A DNA stretch of 64,000 nt from NCBI RefSeq assembly GCF_014635305.1, contig NZ_BMCS01000003.1, forward strand, positions 1 through 64,000, read 5' to 3'. The notes below the pieces were generated by a model, which saw only the letters and a program-made list of their open reading frames with translations, searched no databases and was not told where the DNA came from. The position numbers were made by a program, and so were the translations under genes. This document shows, piece by piece, positions 28,437 to 36,203 of the stretch. Position 1 is the first letter of the stretch. Every line of letters starts with the position of its first letter. The DNA comes from Williamsia phyllosphaerae (GTDB lineage: Bacteria; Actinomycetota; Actinomycetes; Mycobacteriales; Mycobacteriaceae).

Positions 28437-29474
28437 TCACGCACCGACCATCTCGTCGGCGCCCCGCGGTCCGACCGACGTCTCGTCGGCGGCGGCGACC
28501 TGCAGTTCGGCAGGCACCGGGATGTCGTACATCGCAGCGGCATTGAGGCCGAGGATCTTCTTCTTCTGATCCGTGGTCAGCTGCGGGTACTCACCCAACT
28601 CGTCGGGGATCTGGAAATCGACGAACGACTCGATCAGCCACCGCGGCGTCCAGATGGCGTAGTCGGAGGAGAACTGGATGCGATCCTCTCCGATCCAGTA
28701 GAGGAGTTCGCCGAGGATCTGGGCGAAGTACTTCGGTCGGCTGTGGATGAACGGCATCGCGACCGCCAACCCGGCGTGGACGTTCGGTTCCTGGGTGGCG
28801 ATCCAGCAGAAGTCCTCCAGTCGCGGCAGACCGCAGTGTTCGACCACGAAGTTGAGGTCGGTGAAGTCCGACGCCACGTGGTCGACATCGGCGACATCGA
28901 ACGCATCGCGGTCGAGCGGTCGGATGGTGGGGCCCTTGTGCACGTGGATGTTGCGGATGCCGAGTTCGCGACAGGCCTGGAAGTAGCGGTAGGCCCACGG
29001 GTCGTCGAGCTTGTAGCCGCGGGAGTCGCCGTGCCATTCGGCGGTGTACAGCTTCACGCCCTTGAGGTGGTACTTCTCTGCGTCGAGACGCAGTTGGTCG
29101 AGTCCCTGCTCGCCGTTGCGGGGATCGAAGTGGTGGTTGTAGGTCAGCTTGTCGGGGTGCTCGGCGGCGAGCTCGGACGCCTCATCGGTCTGCCCGAAAC
29201 CCTTGTAGTAGAACTCGCCGAGGTGCGCCGGCTGAAAGATGGCGTGGTCGACGTAGCCGTCGGCGAACAGGTCCTTCATCAGGCGCTCACCGCCCTGGTA
29301 GAGGTAGTCGTCGTAGTCCCAGACCTCGCTCTCCGGCGAGAGGTTGCGGTGGTAGTCGTAGAAGCAGTCGATGAACTGCTTGCCGTGGATGTTGCGCTGG
29401 TTCTCCTCGCGCGCATCCCAGAGTGCGACGTGCGCGTCGACGATGAAGTACTTCTCGCCGTTCTTCTCGTACAT
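28437..29474 (-). CDS. Amidohydrolase-family protein of propane-monooxygenase-type clusters
   Basis: A 345-residue TIM-barrel metal hydrolase of the amidohydrolase_2 group. The usual HxH entry is modified to FIVDAHVALWD; later metal or active-site residues are in IHVHKGPTI, VVEHCGLPR and IQFSSDYAIWTPRW. It has a strong ribosome site (GGAGGG) and is the first gene of the minus-strand amidohydrolase-DUF59-dehydrogenase set. The same gene follows mimABCD or prmABCD in Mycobacterium and Rhodococcus and is needed for, or linked to, maturation of the oxygenase; its reaction is unknown. Confidence 0.88.
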   Translation of the reverse strand: MYEKNGEKYFIVDAHVALWDAREENQRNIHGKQFIDCFYDYHRNLSPESEVWDYDDYLYQGGERLMKDLFADGYVDHAIFQPAHLGEFYYKGFGQTDEASELAAEHPDKLTYNHHFDPRNGEQGLDQLRLDAEKYHLKGVKLYTAEWHGDSRGYKLDDPWAYRYFQACRELGIRNIHVHKGPTIRPLDRDAFDVADVDHVASDFTDLNFVVEHCGLPRLEDFCWIATQEPNVHAGLAVAMPFIHSRPKYFAQILGELLYWIGEDRIQFSSDYAIWTPRWLIESFVDFQIPDELGEYPQLTTDQKKKILGLNAAAMYDIPVPAELQVAAADETSVGPRGADEMVGA

Positions 29475-29491
29475 GGGGGTCCCTCCTGGTT

Positions 29492-29507
29492 TGTGACTGG
29501 TGTCACA
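29492..29507. promoter_or_regulatory. Dyad TGTGAC-TGGT-GTCACA near amidohydrolase start
   Basis: A perfect 6-bp dyad with 4-bp spacer, centred ~26 bp upstream of the amidohydrolase start in the 188-bp divergent region. It resembles a CRP-type half-site pair but with shorter spacing. Likely an operator for the amidohydrolase operon. Confidence 0.45.
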
Positions 29508-29558
29508 GGCTGTGGAGTCGACATTAGGAGGCCGATATGGCCGAACCCTGTGGTCGGT

Positions 29559-29573
29559 GTCTCAATCTGAGAC
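29559..29573. promoter_or_regulatory. Dyad GTCTCA-ATC-TGAGAC in the divergent region
   Basis: A perfect 6-bp dyad with 3-bp spacer, ~85 bp from the amidohydrolase start and ~90 bp from the regulator start. The central position in the divergent promoter makes it the best candidate site for the GAF/Fis regulator encoded next to it. Confidence 0.5.
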
Positions 29574-29619
29574 GCGCCACCGCCGTCAGCCGCGGCGTCG
29601 CCGTGGTCCCCTCTTGTAA

Positions 29620-29630
29620 CGTGGATCACA
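29620..29630 (+). promoter_or_regulatory. CGTGGATCACA element upstream of the regulator
   Basis: This 11-mer lies 32 bp before the regulator start and recurs exactly at 32631-32641, 23 bp before the Baeyer-Villiger monooxygenase start. The core GTG-GAT-CAC is a quasi-palindrome. A shared control site is inferred from the recurrence and matching position. Confidence 0.35.
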
Positions 29631-29662
29631 TCGGGTGATGCGCCCGTGGTGGAGGTGTGGCG

Positions 29663-31141
29663 GTGTCCGAGAGGTTGCCGGAGCGGGCGAGGCAGGGTGC
29701 CGTCGTGTTCGGGTCCGCCGCGGACGTGCCACGTCGTCTGCTCGCGTCGTGGCAGCGCAGCGAGGAGTACGGGGTCTCGCTCGACTCGGTCGAACCGGTG
29801 TTCACCGGTACCGACGACCTCGGATCGCTGTTCTTCGAATGTGGCAACGAAGTCCTCATGGACCTGCACCGGACGCTGGCCACCGAGCCGGTCAGCATGA
29901 TGCTCACCGACGCCGACGGTGTCGTGCTGAGCCGGATGAGTGGCGACCACTCGTTGCTGCGCGCTCTCGACGACGTCCATCTCGCACCGGGTTTCGCCTA
30001 CTCCGAACGGGAGGTGGGCACGAACGGTCTGGGGCTGGCCCTGGCCGACCGTGTCCCGACCCTGGTCAGGGCCGATCAGCACTACGCGCAGAACCTGTGC
30101 TCGTTCACGTGCGCGGCGGTGCCGGTCATCGAACCCGTGTCCGGGCGTCTCGAGGGCAGCGTCAATCTCACGACGTGGTCGAGGTCGTCGAGCGAGCTGC
30201 TCCTGGCGTTGGCCCGGTCGGCGGCGAGCACCACCGCGGCGCTGATGCTCGCGCGGACCTCCGGCCGGACATCGCGCCCGACGCCGCGCGGCCGTGTGTT
30301 CCGGGTCGAGGTCCCGCGCCTCGAACCCGGTTCGGGAACCGTCCACTCGCTGTCCGACGCGTGGAACGAAGCGGTCTCGGCCGCCGAGGGGGCGATGTCG
30401 ACGGGCAACGTCGTCGCGGCCATCGGCGAGCCCGGCGCAGGCAGGTCGACAGCGCTCGCACAGGCCGCCCGCCATGTGCACCCCCGGGATCGGATCCTCT
30501 CGGCCGAGGCCCCGGCGCCGTCGGATCTGCAGACCTGGCTCGGCCTGTGGACACCCGAACTGGGCAAGTCGCACACCGCGGTCATCGTGCGAGACGTGGA
30601 CTCGCTGCCCATCTGGGTCGCCGATCAGCTGGCCGAACTCGTTGTGCGATCGCGGACCCAGTCGGTACTGCCGTTCGCGATGAGCGCCGAGCGTTTCGAG
30701 GACATCCCGCCACCGCTGGCCGCTCTGGTCGACACGGTGGTCGCGATCCCACCGTTGCGCGAGCGCAGCGCCGACGTGCTTCCGCTGGCGCACCACATGG
30801 CGACCAGGGCGCGCGGTCGTGATGTCGTCATCGCGCCCGCGGCGGGGCGGGCCCTGCAGGGCTTCGACTGGCCCGGCAACGTCGCTCAGTTGACGCGGGT
30901 GATCTCGCATGCAACGAGTCGTGCCGACGTGATCGACGTGTCGGGCCTGCCGCACGAGGTCCTCGCCGGGTCGGCGCGGCACCTGTCGCGGATCGAGGCG
31001 TTCGAACGGGGCGAGATCATCCGGGTCCTCGCCACCGGCAACCCGACCATGGCCGACGCGGCCCACGAACTGGGGATGAGTCGGGCGACCCTCTACCGCA
31101 AGGTCGGTCAGTACAACATCCGCGTCGCGCGCGACCGATAA
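29663..31141 (+). CDS. GAF/Fis-type transcriptional activator (AcoR/MimR-like)
   Basis: A 492-residue regulator. Residues ~50-190 are a GAF-like sensor domain, followed by a degenerate AAA+ region with GEPGAGRSTAL in place of Walker A (Lys replaced by Arg) and no GAFTGA loop. The C-terminus is a Fis-type helix-turn-helix (MADAAHELGMSRATLYRKVG). This matches actinobacterial AcoR/MimR regulators that work without sigma-54. The mycobacterial MimR activates the binuclear-iron monooxygenase operon in response to acetone; the same inducer here is inferred. GTG at 29663 is chosen because GGAGG (29651-29655) is 7 nt away; the GTG at 29657 is too close. Confidence 0.88.
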   Translation: MSERLPERARQGAVVFGSAADVPRRLLASWQRSEEYGVSLDSVEPVFTGTDDLGSLFFECGNEVLMDLHRTLATEPVSMMLTDADGVVLSRMSGDHSLLRALDDVHLAPGFAYSEREVGTNGLGLALADRVPTLVRADQHYAQNLCSFTCAAVPVIEPVSGRLEGSVNLTTWSRSSSELLLALARSAASTTAALMLARTSGRTSRPTPRGRVFRVEVPRLEPGSGTVHSLSDAWNEAVSAAEGAMSTGNVVAAIGEPGAGRSTALAQAARHVHPRDRILSAEAPAPSDLQTWLGLWTPELGKSHTAVIVRDVDSLPIWVADQLAELVVRSRTQSVLPFAMSAERFEDIPPPLAALVDTVVAIPPLRERSADVLPLAHHMATRARGRDVVIAPAAGRALQGFDWPGNVAQLTRVISHATSRADVIDVSGLPHEVLAGSARHLSRIEAFERGEIIRVLATGNPTMADAAHELGMSRATLYRKVGQYNIRVARDR

Positions 31142-31180
31142 ATCGTTCCCGCTCCCGAGAGCAGGTTCCGAAATTCGCTC

Positions 31181-31232
31181 TTGCCCTCGTCGGTACATGT
31201 ACGTACCGTGGGCCCGGTACAAACGTGTACCA
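31181..31232 (+). promoter_or_regulatory. P450 promoter with two tandem CGGTAC-N6-GTACC operators
   Basis: TTGCCC (31181-31186) and TACCGT (31204-31209) are spaced 17 bp, a good vegetative promoter. CGGTAC-N6-GTACCG (31191-31208) covers the -10, and a second copy, CGGTAC-N6-GTACC (31215-31231), begins 24 bp later over the likely transcription start. The GTACCG...CGGTAC between them forms a third dyad. A dimeric repressor, TetR-like by the look of the site, would block transcription here; no regulator gene of that type is adjacent. Confidence 0.6.
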
Positions 31233-31243
31233 AGGGAGGCGCG

Positions 31244-32569
31244 ATGAGCACGCGAACGATCGGCGCAGCGGACGACACCGTGGTGCTGCCGCCGGGCACG
31301 GCGATGCCCGGTCTCCTGCAGGGGATCTCGGCGCTCCGTGACCGCCGCGCCGCGCTGATGCGATTGCGGGATCGTGTCGGTCCCGACTTCACCATCAAGC
31401 TGCCGACCTTCGGGACCGTCGTGGTCATCAGCGAGCCGGACGAGGTCCGCCAGATCTTCAAGACGCGGCCCGAGGATCTCGATCAGATCGAGGCGAATCT
31501 CGGCCGCGTCCTGGGCCCGAACTCGTTGTTCGCGCTCGAGGGCCGCCGGCACAAGGATCAGCGCAAGCTGTTGGTCCCGCCCTTCCACGGTCGCCGACTG
31601 GCGGGCTACGAATCGGTGATGGTCGACGAGGCGTCGCGGGAGTTCGCGGCCTGGCCGCAGGGTCGCGAGCGCAGCGTCCTCGACCCGATGATGTCGATCA
31701 CGCTGAACATCATCCTGCGGGCCGTGTTCGGCGCCCAGGGCGCCGAGTTCGCCCGGTTGCGTGCCGTGATCCCGCCGATGGTCGAACTCGGCTCGAAACT
31801 GATCGTAATACCCGTGCCCACCTGGGACCTCGGCCGCTTCAGTCCGTGGGGACGGCTGAACCGGTACCGCCGCGAGTACGACGCGATCGTCGACGGACTG
31901 ATCGCCACGGCCGGCGCCGATCCCGATCTCGCCGATCGCAACGACGTGCTCGCGATGATGGTCCAGAGTCGTTACGACGACGGCTCGGCGATGAGCAACG
32001 CCGAGATCTCCGACCAGTTGCTCACCCTGTTGACCGCCGGACACGAGACCACCGCGACCACGCTGGCGTGGGCGATCGAGCGGTTACGACGCCATCCGGC
32101 GATCCTCGATCGCCTGGTCGCCGAGGTGGACGCGGGTGTCGACGATCTGCTGACCGCGGTGATCCTCGAGGTGCAACGCACACGTCCGGTCATCGACTCG
32201 ACGTTTCGCCAGGTGAAGGCCCCGAGCTACGCGCTCGGGCCGTGGGTGTTGCCCCGGGGGCAGAACATCATGGTCGGTATCGACCTGGTCCACACCGACG
32301 ACGCCGTGTTCGTCGACGCCGCGCGCTTCGACCCCGACCGGTTCCTGGGCTCGCGACCCGACCCGCACGAGTGGATCCCGTTCGGAGGTGGCGTCCGGCG
32401 TTGCATAGGCGCCGCGTTCGCGACGATGGAACTGCACACCGTACTGCGCACGCTCCTCACCGGTTGGACCATCGAGCCGACCGCGGCACCGGACGAGAGT
32501 TGGCATTCGCGGGGTGTCGCGTTCGCGCCCGGATCGGGCGGGCGGGTCGTGGTCCGCAGACGGACCTGA
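31244..32569 (+). CDS. Cytochrome P450
   Basis: A 441-residue soluble P450. Motifs in order: I-helix AGHETTATTLAWAIERL, ExxR in VILEVQRTRPV, FDPDRFLG, and the haem loop FGGGVRRCIGAAFATMEL with the thiolate Cys. The N-terminus (LPPGTAMPGLLQG) and the HKDQRKLLVPPFHG segment resemble the mycobacterial CYP135/CYP138 group; that placement is tentative and the substrate is unknown. The ATG at 31244 has GGGAGG at 31234-31239. No ferredoxin or reductase gene is adjacent. It follows the activator gene and precedes the Baeyer-Villiger enzyme. Confidence 0.9.
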   Translation: MSTRTIGAADDTVVLPPGTAMPGLLQGISALRDRRAALMRLRDRVGPDFTIKLPTFGTVVVISEPDEVRQIFKTRPEDLDQIEANLGRVLGPNSLFALEGRRHKDQRKLLVPPFHGRRLAGYESVMVDEASREFAAWPQGRERSVLDPMMSITLNIILRAVFGAQGAEFARLRAVIPPMVELGSKLIVIPVPTWDLGRFSPWGRLNRYRREYDAIVDGLIATAGADPDLADRNDVLAMMVQSRYDDGSAMSNAEISDQLLTLLTAGHETTATTLAWAIERLRRHPAILDRLVAEVDAGVDDLLTAVILEVQRTRPVIDSTFRQVKAPSYALGPWVLPRGQNIMVGIDLVHTDDAVFVDAARFDPDRFLGSRPDPHEWIPFGGGVRRCIGAAFATMELHTVLRTLLTGWTIEPTAAPDESWHSRGVAFAPGSGGRVVVRRRT

Positions 32570-32602
32570 GCGATCCGGCTGCCCGCCGATGCCAACCGTG
32601 CT

Positions 32603-32641
32603 CAACAGGTGTTGTCAACAGTCACTATTGCGTGGATCACA
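32603..32641 (+). promoter_or_regulatory. CAACA/TGTTG array and CGTGGATCACA box before the BVMO
   Basis: CAACA (32603-32607), TGTTG (32610-32614) and CAACA (32616-32620) form two overlapping dyads in the 95-bp gap. The 11-mer CGTGGATCACA (32631-32641) repeats the sequence found before the regulator gene. The BVMO may therefore have its own promoter in addition to read-through from the P450 gene. Confidence 0.35.
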
Positions 32642-32664
32642 CCGTGTTGGCGACACTTGGTCAG

Positions 32665-34158
32665 ATGACATCGACGCAGCCGGAGTGTGTGGACGTGGTC
32701 GTCGTCGGCGCCGGGTTGTCCGGCGTCGGGGCCGCGCACCACGTTCGCGAGGCGTTTCCCGACGGGTCCTGCGTCGTCCTCGAGGCGCGTGAACGCATCG
32801 GGGGGACGTGGGATCTGTTCCGCTATCCCGGGGTGCGGTGTGACTCGGACATGCAGAGCCTCAGCTATCGCTTCCGTCCCTGGTCCTCGTCCGACTCGAT
32901 CGTCTCCGGCGCCGACATCCGTGAGTACATCGAGCAGACCGCTGCCGACGACGGCACCGACGCTCGGATCCGCTTCGGTCACAAGGTGATCCGGGCGGAC
33001 TTCTGCACCGAGACCGCCACCTGGACGGTCGTGGCCCTGCGCGGTCACACCGCCGTCGAGTTCACCTGCCGGTTCCTCTACCTGTGCACCGGCTATTACG
33101 ACTACGAGCGCGGGCACACCCCGGAGTTACCCGGTCAGTCCGAGTTCACCGGCCCGGTGGTCCATCCGCAACAGTGGCCCGCCGACCTCGACCACGCGGG
33201 TAAGCGGGTGGTGGTGATCGGCAGCGGCGCCACCGCGATCACACTCGTGCCCGCGCTCGCGGAGACCGCCGCACACGTGGTCATGCTCCAACGATCGCCG
33301 ACGTACGTGATGGCGTTCCCGCGCCGGGACACACTCGACGAGAGGCTCGGTCGCGTCATCGGGCCGCGGCGCGCCGCAGGGCTGACGCGATGGAAGAACA
33401 TCGCGATCGACACCGCGCTGTACCACTCGTGCAAGCGCTGGCCGACCTACATGCGCTCGGTCATCCGCAAGGAGAACGCCGCCCAACTGCCGTCCGACTT
33501 CGACCTCGACCGACACTTCACCCCGCGTTACGACCCATGGGATCAGCGGATGTGCCTCGCCCCCGACGGCGACATCTTCGCCGTATTGTCGGACGGACGC
33601 GCCTCGATCGTCACCGACGTGATCGATGAGATCACCTCCGACGGAGTCGCATTGGCCTCGGGTGAGCACCTCGACGCCGACATCCTCGTCACCGCGACCG
33701 GATTGCAGATGCTGGCGTTCGGCGCCATCGACATCGCCGTCGACGGTGCGGCGGTGGCTCCGTCGGAGACCCTGACCTACAAGGGGATGATGCTCAGCGG
33801 GGTACCGAATCTCGTGTTCACGATCGGCTACACGAACGCCTCCTGGACGCTCAAGGCCGATCTCGTGGGGGAGCACTTCCGGCGGATGGTCGCCCACATG
33901 GACGCGCGCGGTTTCGACCATTTCGTCCCCGTCCGCCCGGACGACATGGCCGAGGAACCGTTGCTCGACTGCGAGGCCAACTACATCCTGCGGTCGATCG
34001 ACACCTTCCCCCGCGCCGGTACCAGGTCGCCGTGGCAGCTGGGGATGAGCTACTTCCACGACATCGTCGCCCTGCGGTACGCCCGTCTCGGGGACCCGGC
34101 CATGCGATTCGCACGCAGTGCGCGCGCAAGCGGCCGCATCGGGAGCGTTCCTTCGTAG
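32665..34158 (+). CDS. Type I Baeyer-Villiger flavin monooxygenase (EthA-like)
   Basis: Inserts oxygen next to a carbonyl to make esters or lactones, using FAD and NADPH. The 497-residue protein has the N-terminal FAD site VVVVGAGLSGVGAAHHV, ERIGGTWDLFRYPGVRCDSD, the Baeyer-Villiger fingerprint FTGPVVHPQQWP (FxGxxxHxxxW) at ~162-173 and the second Rossmann VVVIGSGATAI. Length and layout are close to mycobacterial EthA. With the neighbouring hydrolase it could degrade a ketone through its ester; the substrate is inferred only from context. Confidence 0.92.
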   Translation: MTSTQPECVDVVVVGAGLSGVGAAHHVREAFPDGSCVVLEARERIGGTWDLFRYPGVRCDSDMQSLSYRFRPWSSSDSIVSGADIREYIEQTAADDGTDARIRFGHKVIRADFCTETATWTVVALRGHTAVEFTCRFLYLCTGYYDYERGHTPELPGQSEFTGPVVHPQQWPADLDHAGKRVVVIGSGATAITLVPALAETAAHVVMLQRSPTYVMAFPRRDTLDERLGRVIGPRRAAGLTRWKNIAIDTALYHSCKRWPTYMRSVIRKENAAQLPSDFDLDRHFTPRYDPWDQRMCLAPDGDIFAVLSDGRASIVTDVIDEITSDGVALASGEHLDADILVTATGLQMLAFGAIDIAVDGAAVAPSETLTYKGMMLSGVPNLVFTIGYTNASWTLKADLVGEHFRRMVAHMDARGFDHFVPVRPDDMAEEPLLDCEANYILRSIDTFPRAGTRSPWQLGMSYFHDIVALRYARLGDPAMRFARSARASGRIGSVPS

Positions 34159-34169
34159 AATCGGTTCTC

Positions 34170-35072
34170 GTGACCGACACATCGCCACCGAGAACGCTGC
34201 GCATCGAGCTGCCCGAACTCACGATCACCGCCTTGACCTGGGGTCCCGACGACGGTCCGCTGGCCATCGCGCTACACGGTTATCCCGATTCGGCGTGGTC
34301 CTGGCGGCATCTCGGGCCCGCGCTGGCCGAACGTGGGTATCGCGTCGTCGCACCGTTCACCCGCGGGTACGCACCCACCGACATACCGGCCGACGGCGAC
34401 TTCCACATCGGAGCGCTGATGCACGACGCCATCGGCGTGCACCATGCACTGGGCGGGGGAAGGGACGCGGTGCTGATCGGACACGACTGGGGTGCGCTGA
34501 CGGCCAACGCGATCGGCGCCCACCGGAAGTCACCGTTTCGGGCCGTGGTGTCGATGTCGGTGCCGCCGGTCCCGGCGATGACGAGGTCGGATCTCGATCC
34601 GCGCACACGATTCGGTCTCCTACGCCGTCAGGCGCGCATGAGTTGGTACATCTTCTTCAACCAGATCCCGGTCGTGTCCGAGCGTTCCCTGGACCGCTTG
34701 ATCCCGAAACTGTGGCGGGACTGGTCGCCCGGCCACGATGCCACCGAGGATGTCGCGCACGTGTTCGACGCGCTGCCCACGCTCGAGAACCGCAGGGCGG
34801 CACTGCAGTACTACCGGTCGGTGGCAGGCCCCGGCCGTCCCGCGGCCCGGTATCGCGAACTCCACGACTCGTGGCGGCGGGCACCGAGGGTTCCGACGCT
34901 GTACCTGCACGGCGCGGACGACGGATGCATGCGGGTCGAGCTCGTCTCGTCGGTGCGCGAGATCCTTCCCGAGGGGAGTCGGGTGGCGATCATCGACGGG
35001 GCGGGCCACTTCCTGCAGGTGGAACAGCCCGAGGCCGTGAACGCCGCGATCCTCGACTTCCTGGGCGGCTGA
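34170..35072 (+). CDS. Alpha/beta hydrolase, epoxide-hydrolase-like
   Basis: A 300-residue alpha/beta-fold hydrolase. The oxyanion motif is HGYPDSAWSW, the nucleophile elbow GHDWGALTAN carries Asp rather than Ser, and the base His is in GAGHFLQVEQPE. An Asp nucleophile points to epoxide hydrolase or dehalogenase chemistry rather than esterase. The GTG start lies 12 bp after the BVMO stop, so the two genes are co-transcribed. It ends 8 bp from the convergent OpgC gene. Confidence 0.85.
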   Translation: MTDTSPPRTLRIELPELTITALTWGPDDGPLAIALHGYPDSAWSWRHLGPALAERGYRVVAPFTRGYAPTDIPADGDFHIGALMHDAIGVHHALGGGRDAVLIGHDWGALTANAIGAHRKSPFRAVVSMSVPPVPAMTRSDLDPRTRFGLLRRQARMSWYIFFNQIPVVSERSLDRLIPKLWRDWSPGHDATEDVAHVFDALPTLENRRAALQYYRSVAGPGRPAARYRELHDSWRRAPRVPTLYLHGADDGCMRVELVSSVREILPEGSRVAIIDGAGHFLQVEQPEAVNAAILDFLGG

Positions 35073-35080
35073 GACGTCCG

Positions 35081-36190
35081 TCAGCGTGTGACGTCCGACC
35101 GGCGGCGGGCCATCCTGACCGCGAGGACGGGCGCGCGATGCAGTTTGTCCAGCCCGACGTGACGTCGGAACTCCGCCCACGCCCAACAGAGGCCGAACAC
35201 GCCCAGCGCGATACCGGTGGCGACACCGTCGGACCACGGGGCGATGACGATGATCGGTAGCACCATCAGCAGAACCGACTGGAGCACATAGGAATCGAGG
35301 CTGCGCGAGCCCACCTGACACAGCGGACGCAGCCAGTCCCGACGCCACCACCCGATCATGATGTGCAGGACGGCATACACCGCGGGGACCATGGTCCACG
35401 CCGCGACGGCGCGACCGGGACCGAAGTCGAGTTTGTCGACCAGCAGTGCGTCCGTGGTGGCCGCGGTATCGGCGGTGTGCAGCGCGATCGACACCGCGGC
35501 CCCGAGGGCGGCCACGAGCACCACCGGTATGGCTGCGCGGACCAGCAGCGGGCCCAGTTGCCGCTCGTGCCACAGCCATCCGACCACGAGGGCGGGGACG
35601 AAGATGATCTGCCACATCGCCCAGTTCTGGATCTCGGGCTGCTCGGCGGTACTCGAGATGTAGAACCACGCAGGCGAATCGACGAGTGCGACCGCGTACA
35701 GCGCGAGCGACGCGGCGAGGACCACCGGCCACGCGCCCCGTCGCAGCAGCGGCAGAACCAGAGCCGTGATCGCGATGAGGACCAGGTACAGCACCAGGAT
35801 GTTGCCGCCGCCAGGGAGATACCGCAGCGTCAGCGCCCACCAGAGTCCCTGCGACCAATCGGCCACGGGCAGAAGGAACGTCAGCTCGGTGTGGCCGCCC
35901 AGCGACACCGCGACGGCCGTGAGCGCGAGCAGTACCTGACACAGGTAGATGACCGCGGCGCGGCAGATGATCCGCCGCCATGACTCGCGCAGCGACCCGG
36001 TCCGGTCCGACCAACCGCGGTGCACGATCCCCAGCAGCAGCCCCGACAGGAGCACGAAAGCCGACGCACCGTCCGCATAGGGGAACACGTGCGTCGGCTT
36101 CGCGAGATCGGTACCGAGCGCGAAATGACCGCTGACCATGCTGAAGATGGCCAGACCGCGCGTGGCGTCGATCGCACGGTCCCGGGTCAT
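35081..36190 (-). CDS. OpgC-like membrane acyltransferase
   Basis: A 369-residue membrane protein with about ten hydrophobic helices. The N-terminus RDRAIDATRGLAIFSMVSGHF is the OpgC/acyltransferase_3 signature, and YADGASAFVLLSGLLLGIVH follows. OpgC succinylates periplasmic glucans in Gram-negatives; in actinobacteria the acceptor is unknown, possibly a cell-envelope glycan. It starts 13 bp after the acyl-CoA ligase stop and is probably co-transcribed with it. Confidence 0.82.
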   Translation of the reverse strand: MTRDRAIDATRGLAIFSMVSGHFALGTDLAKPTHVFPYADGASAFVLLSGLLLGIVHRGWSDRTGSLRESWRRIICRAAVIYLCQVLLALTAVAVSLGGHTELTFLLPVADWSQGLWWALTLRYLPGGGNILVLYLVLIAITALVLPLLRRGAWPVVLAASLALYAVALVDSPAWFYISSTAEQPEIQNWAMWQIIFVPALVVGWLWHERQLGPLLVRAAIPVVLVAALGAAVSIALHTADTAATTDALLVDKLDFGPGRAVAAWTMVPAVYAVLHIMIGWWRRDWLRPLCQVGSRSLDSYVLQSVLLMVLPIIVIAPWSDGVATGIALGVFGLCWAWAEFRRHVGLDKLHRAPVLAVRMARRRSDVTR

Positions 36191-36203
36191 CTCGGGTGGA
36201 ACG

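Noticed and set aside
31846..32664. N-terminal extension of the Baeyer-Villiger enzyme
   Set aside because: The upstream in-frame sequence is an Arg/Gly-rich shadow of the P450 gene; the FAD motif begins right after the ATG at 32665.
23645..36190. Genomic island integrated at tRNA-Leu
   Set aside because: No integrase, transposase or second copy of the tRNA 3' end (GTTCAAGTCCC) was seen in the window, so insertion by a tRNA-targeting element is not supported.
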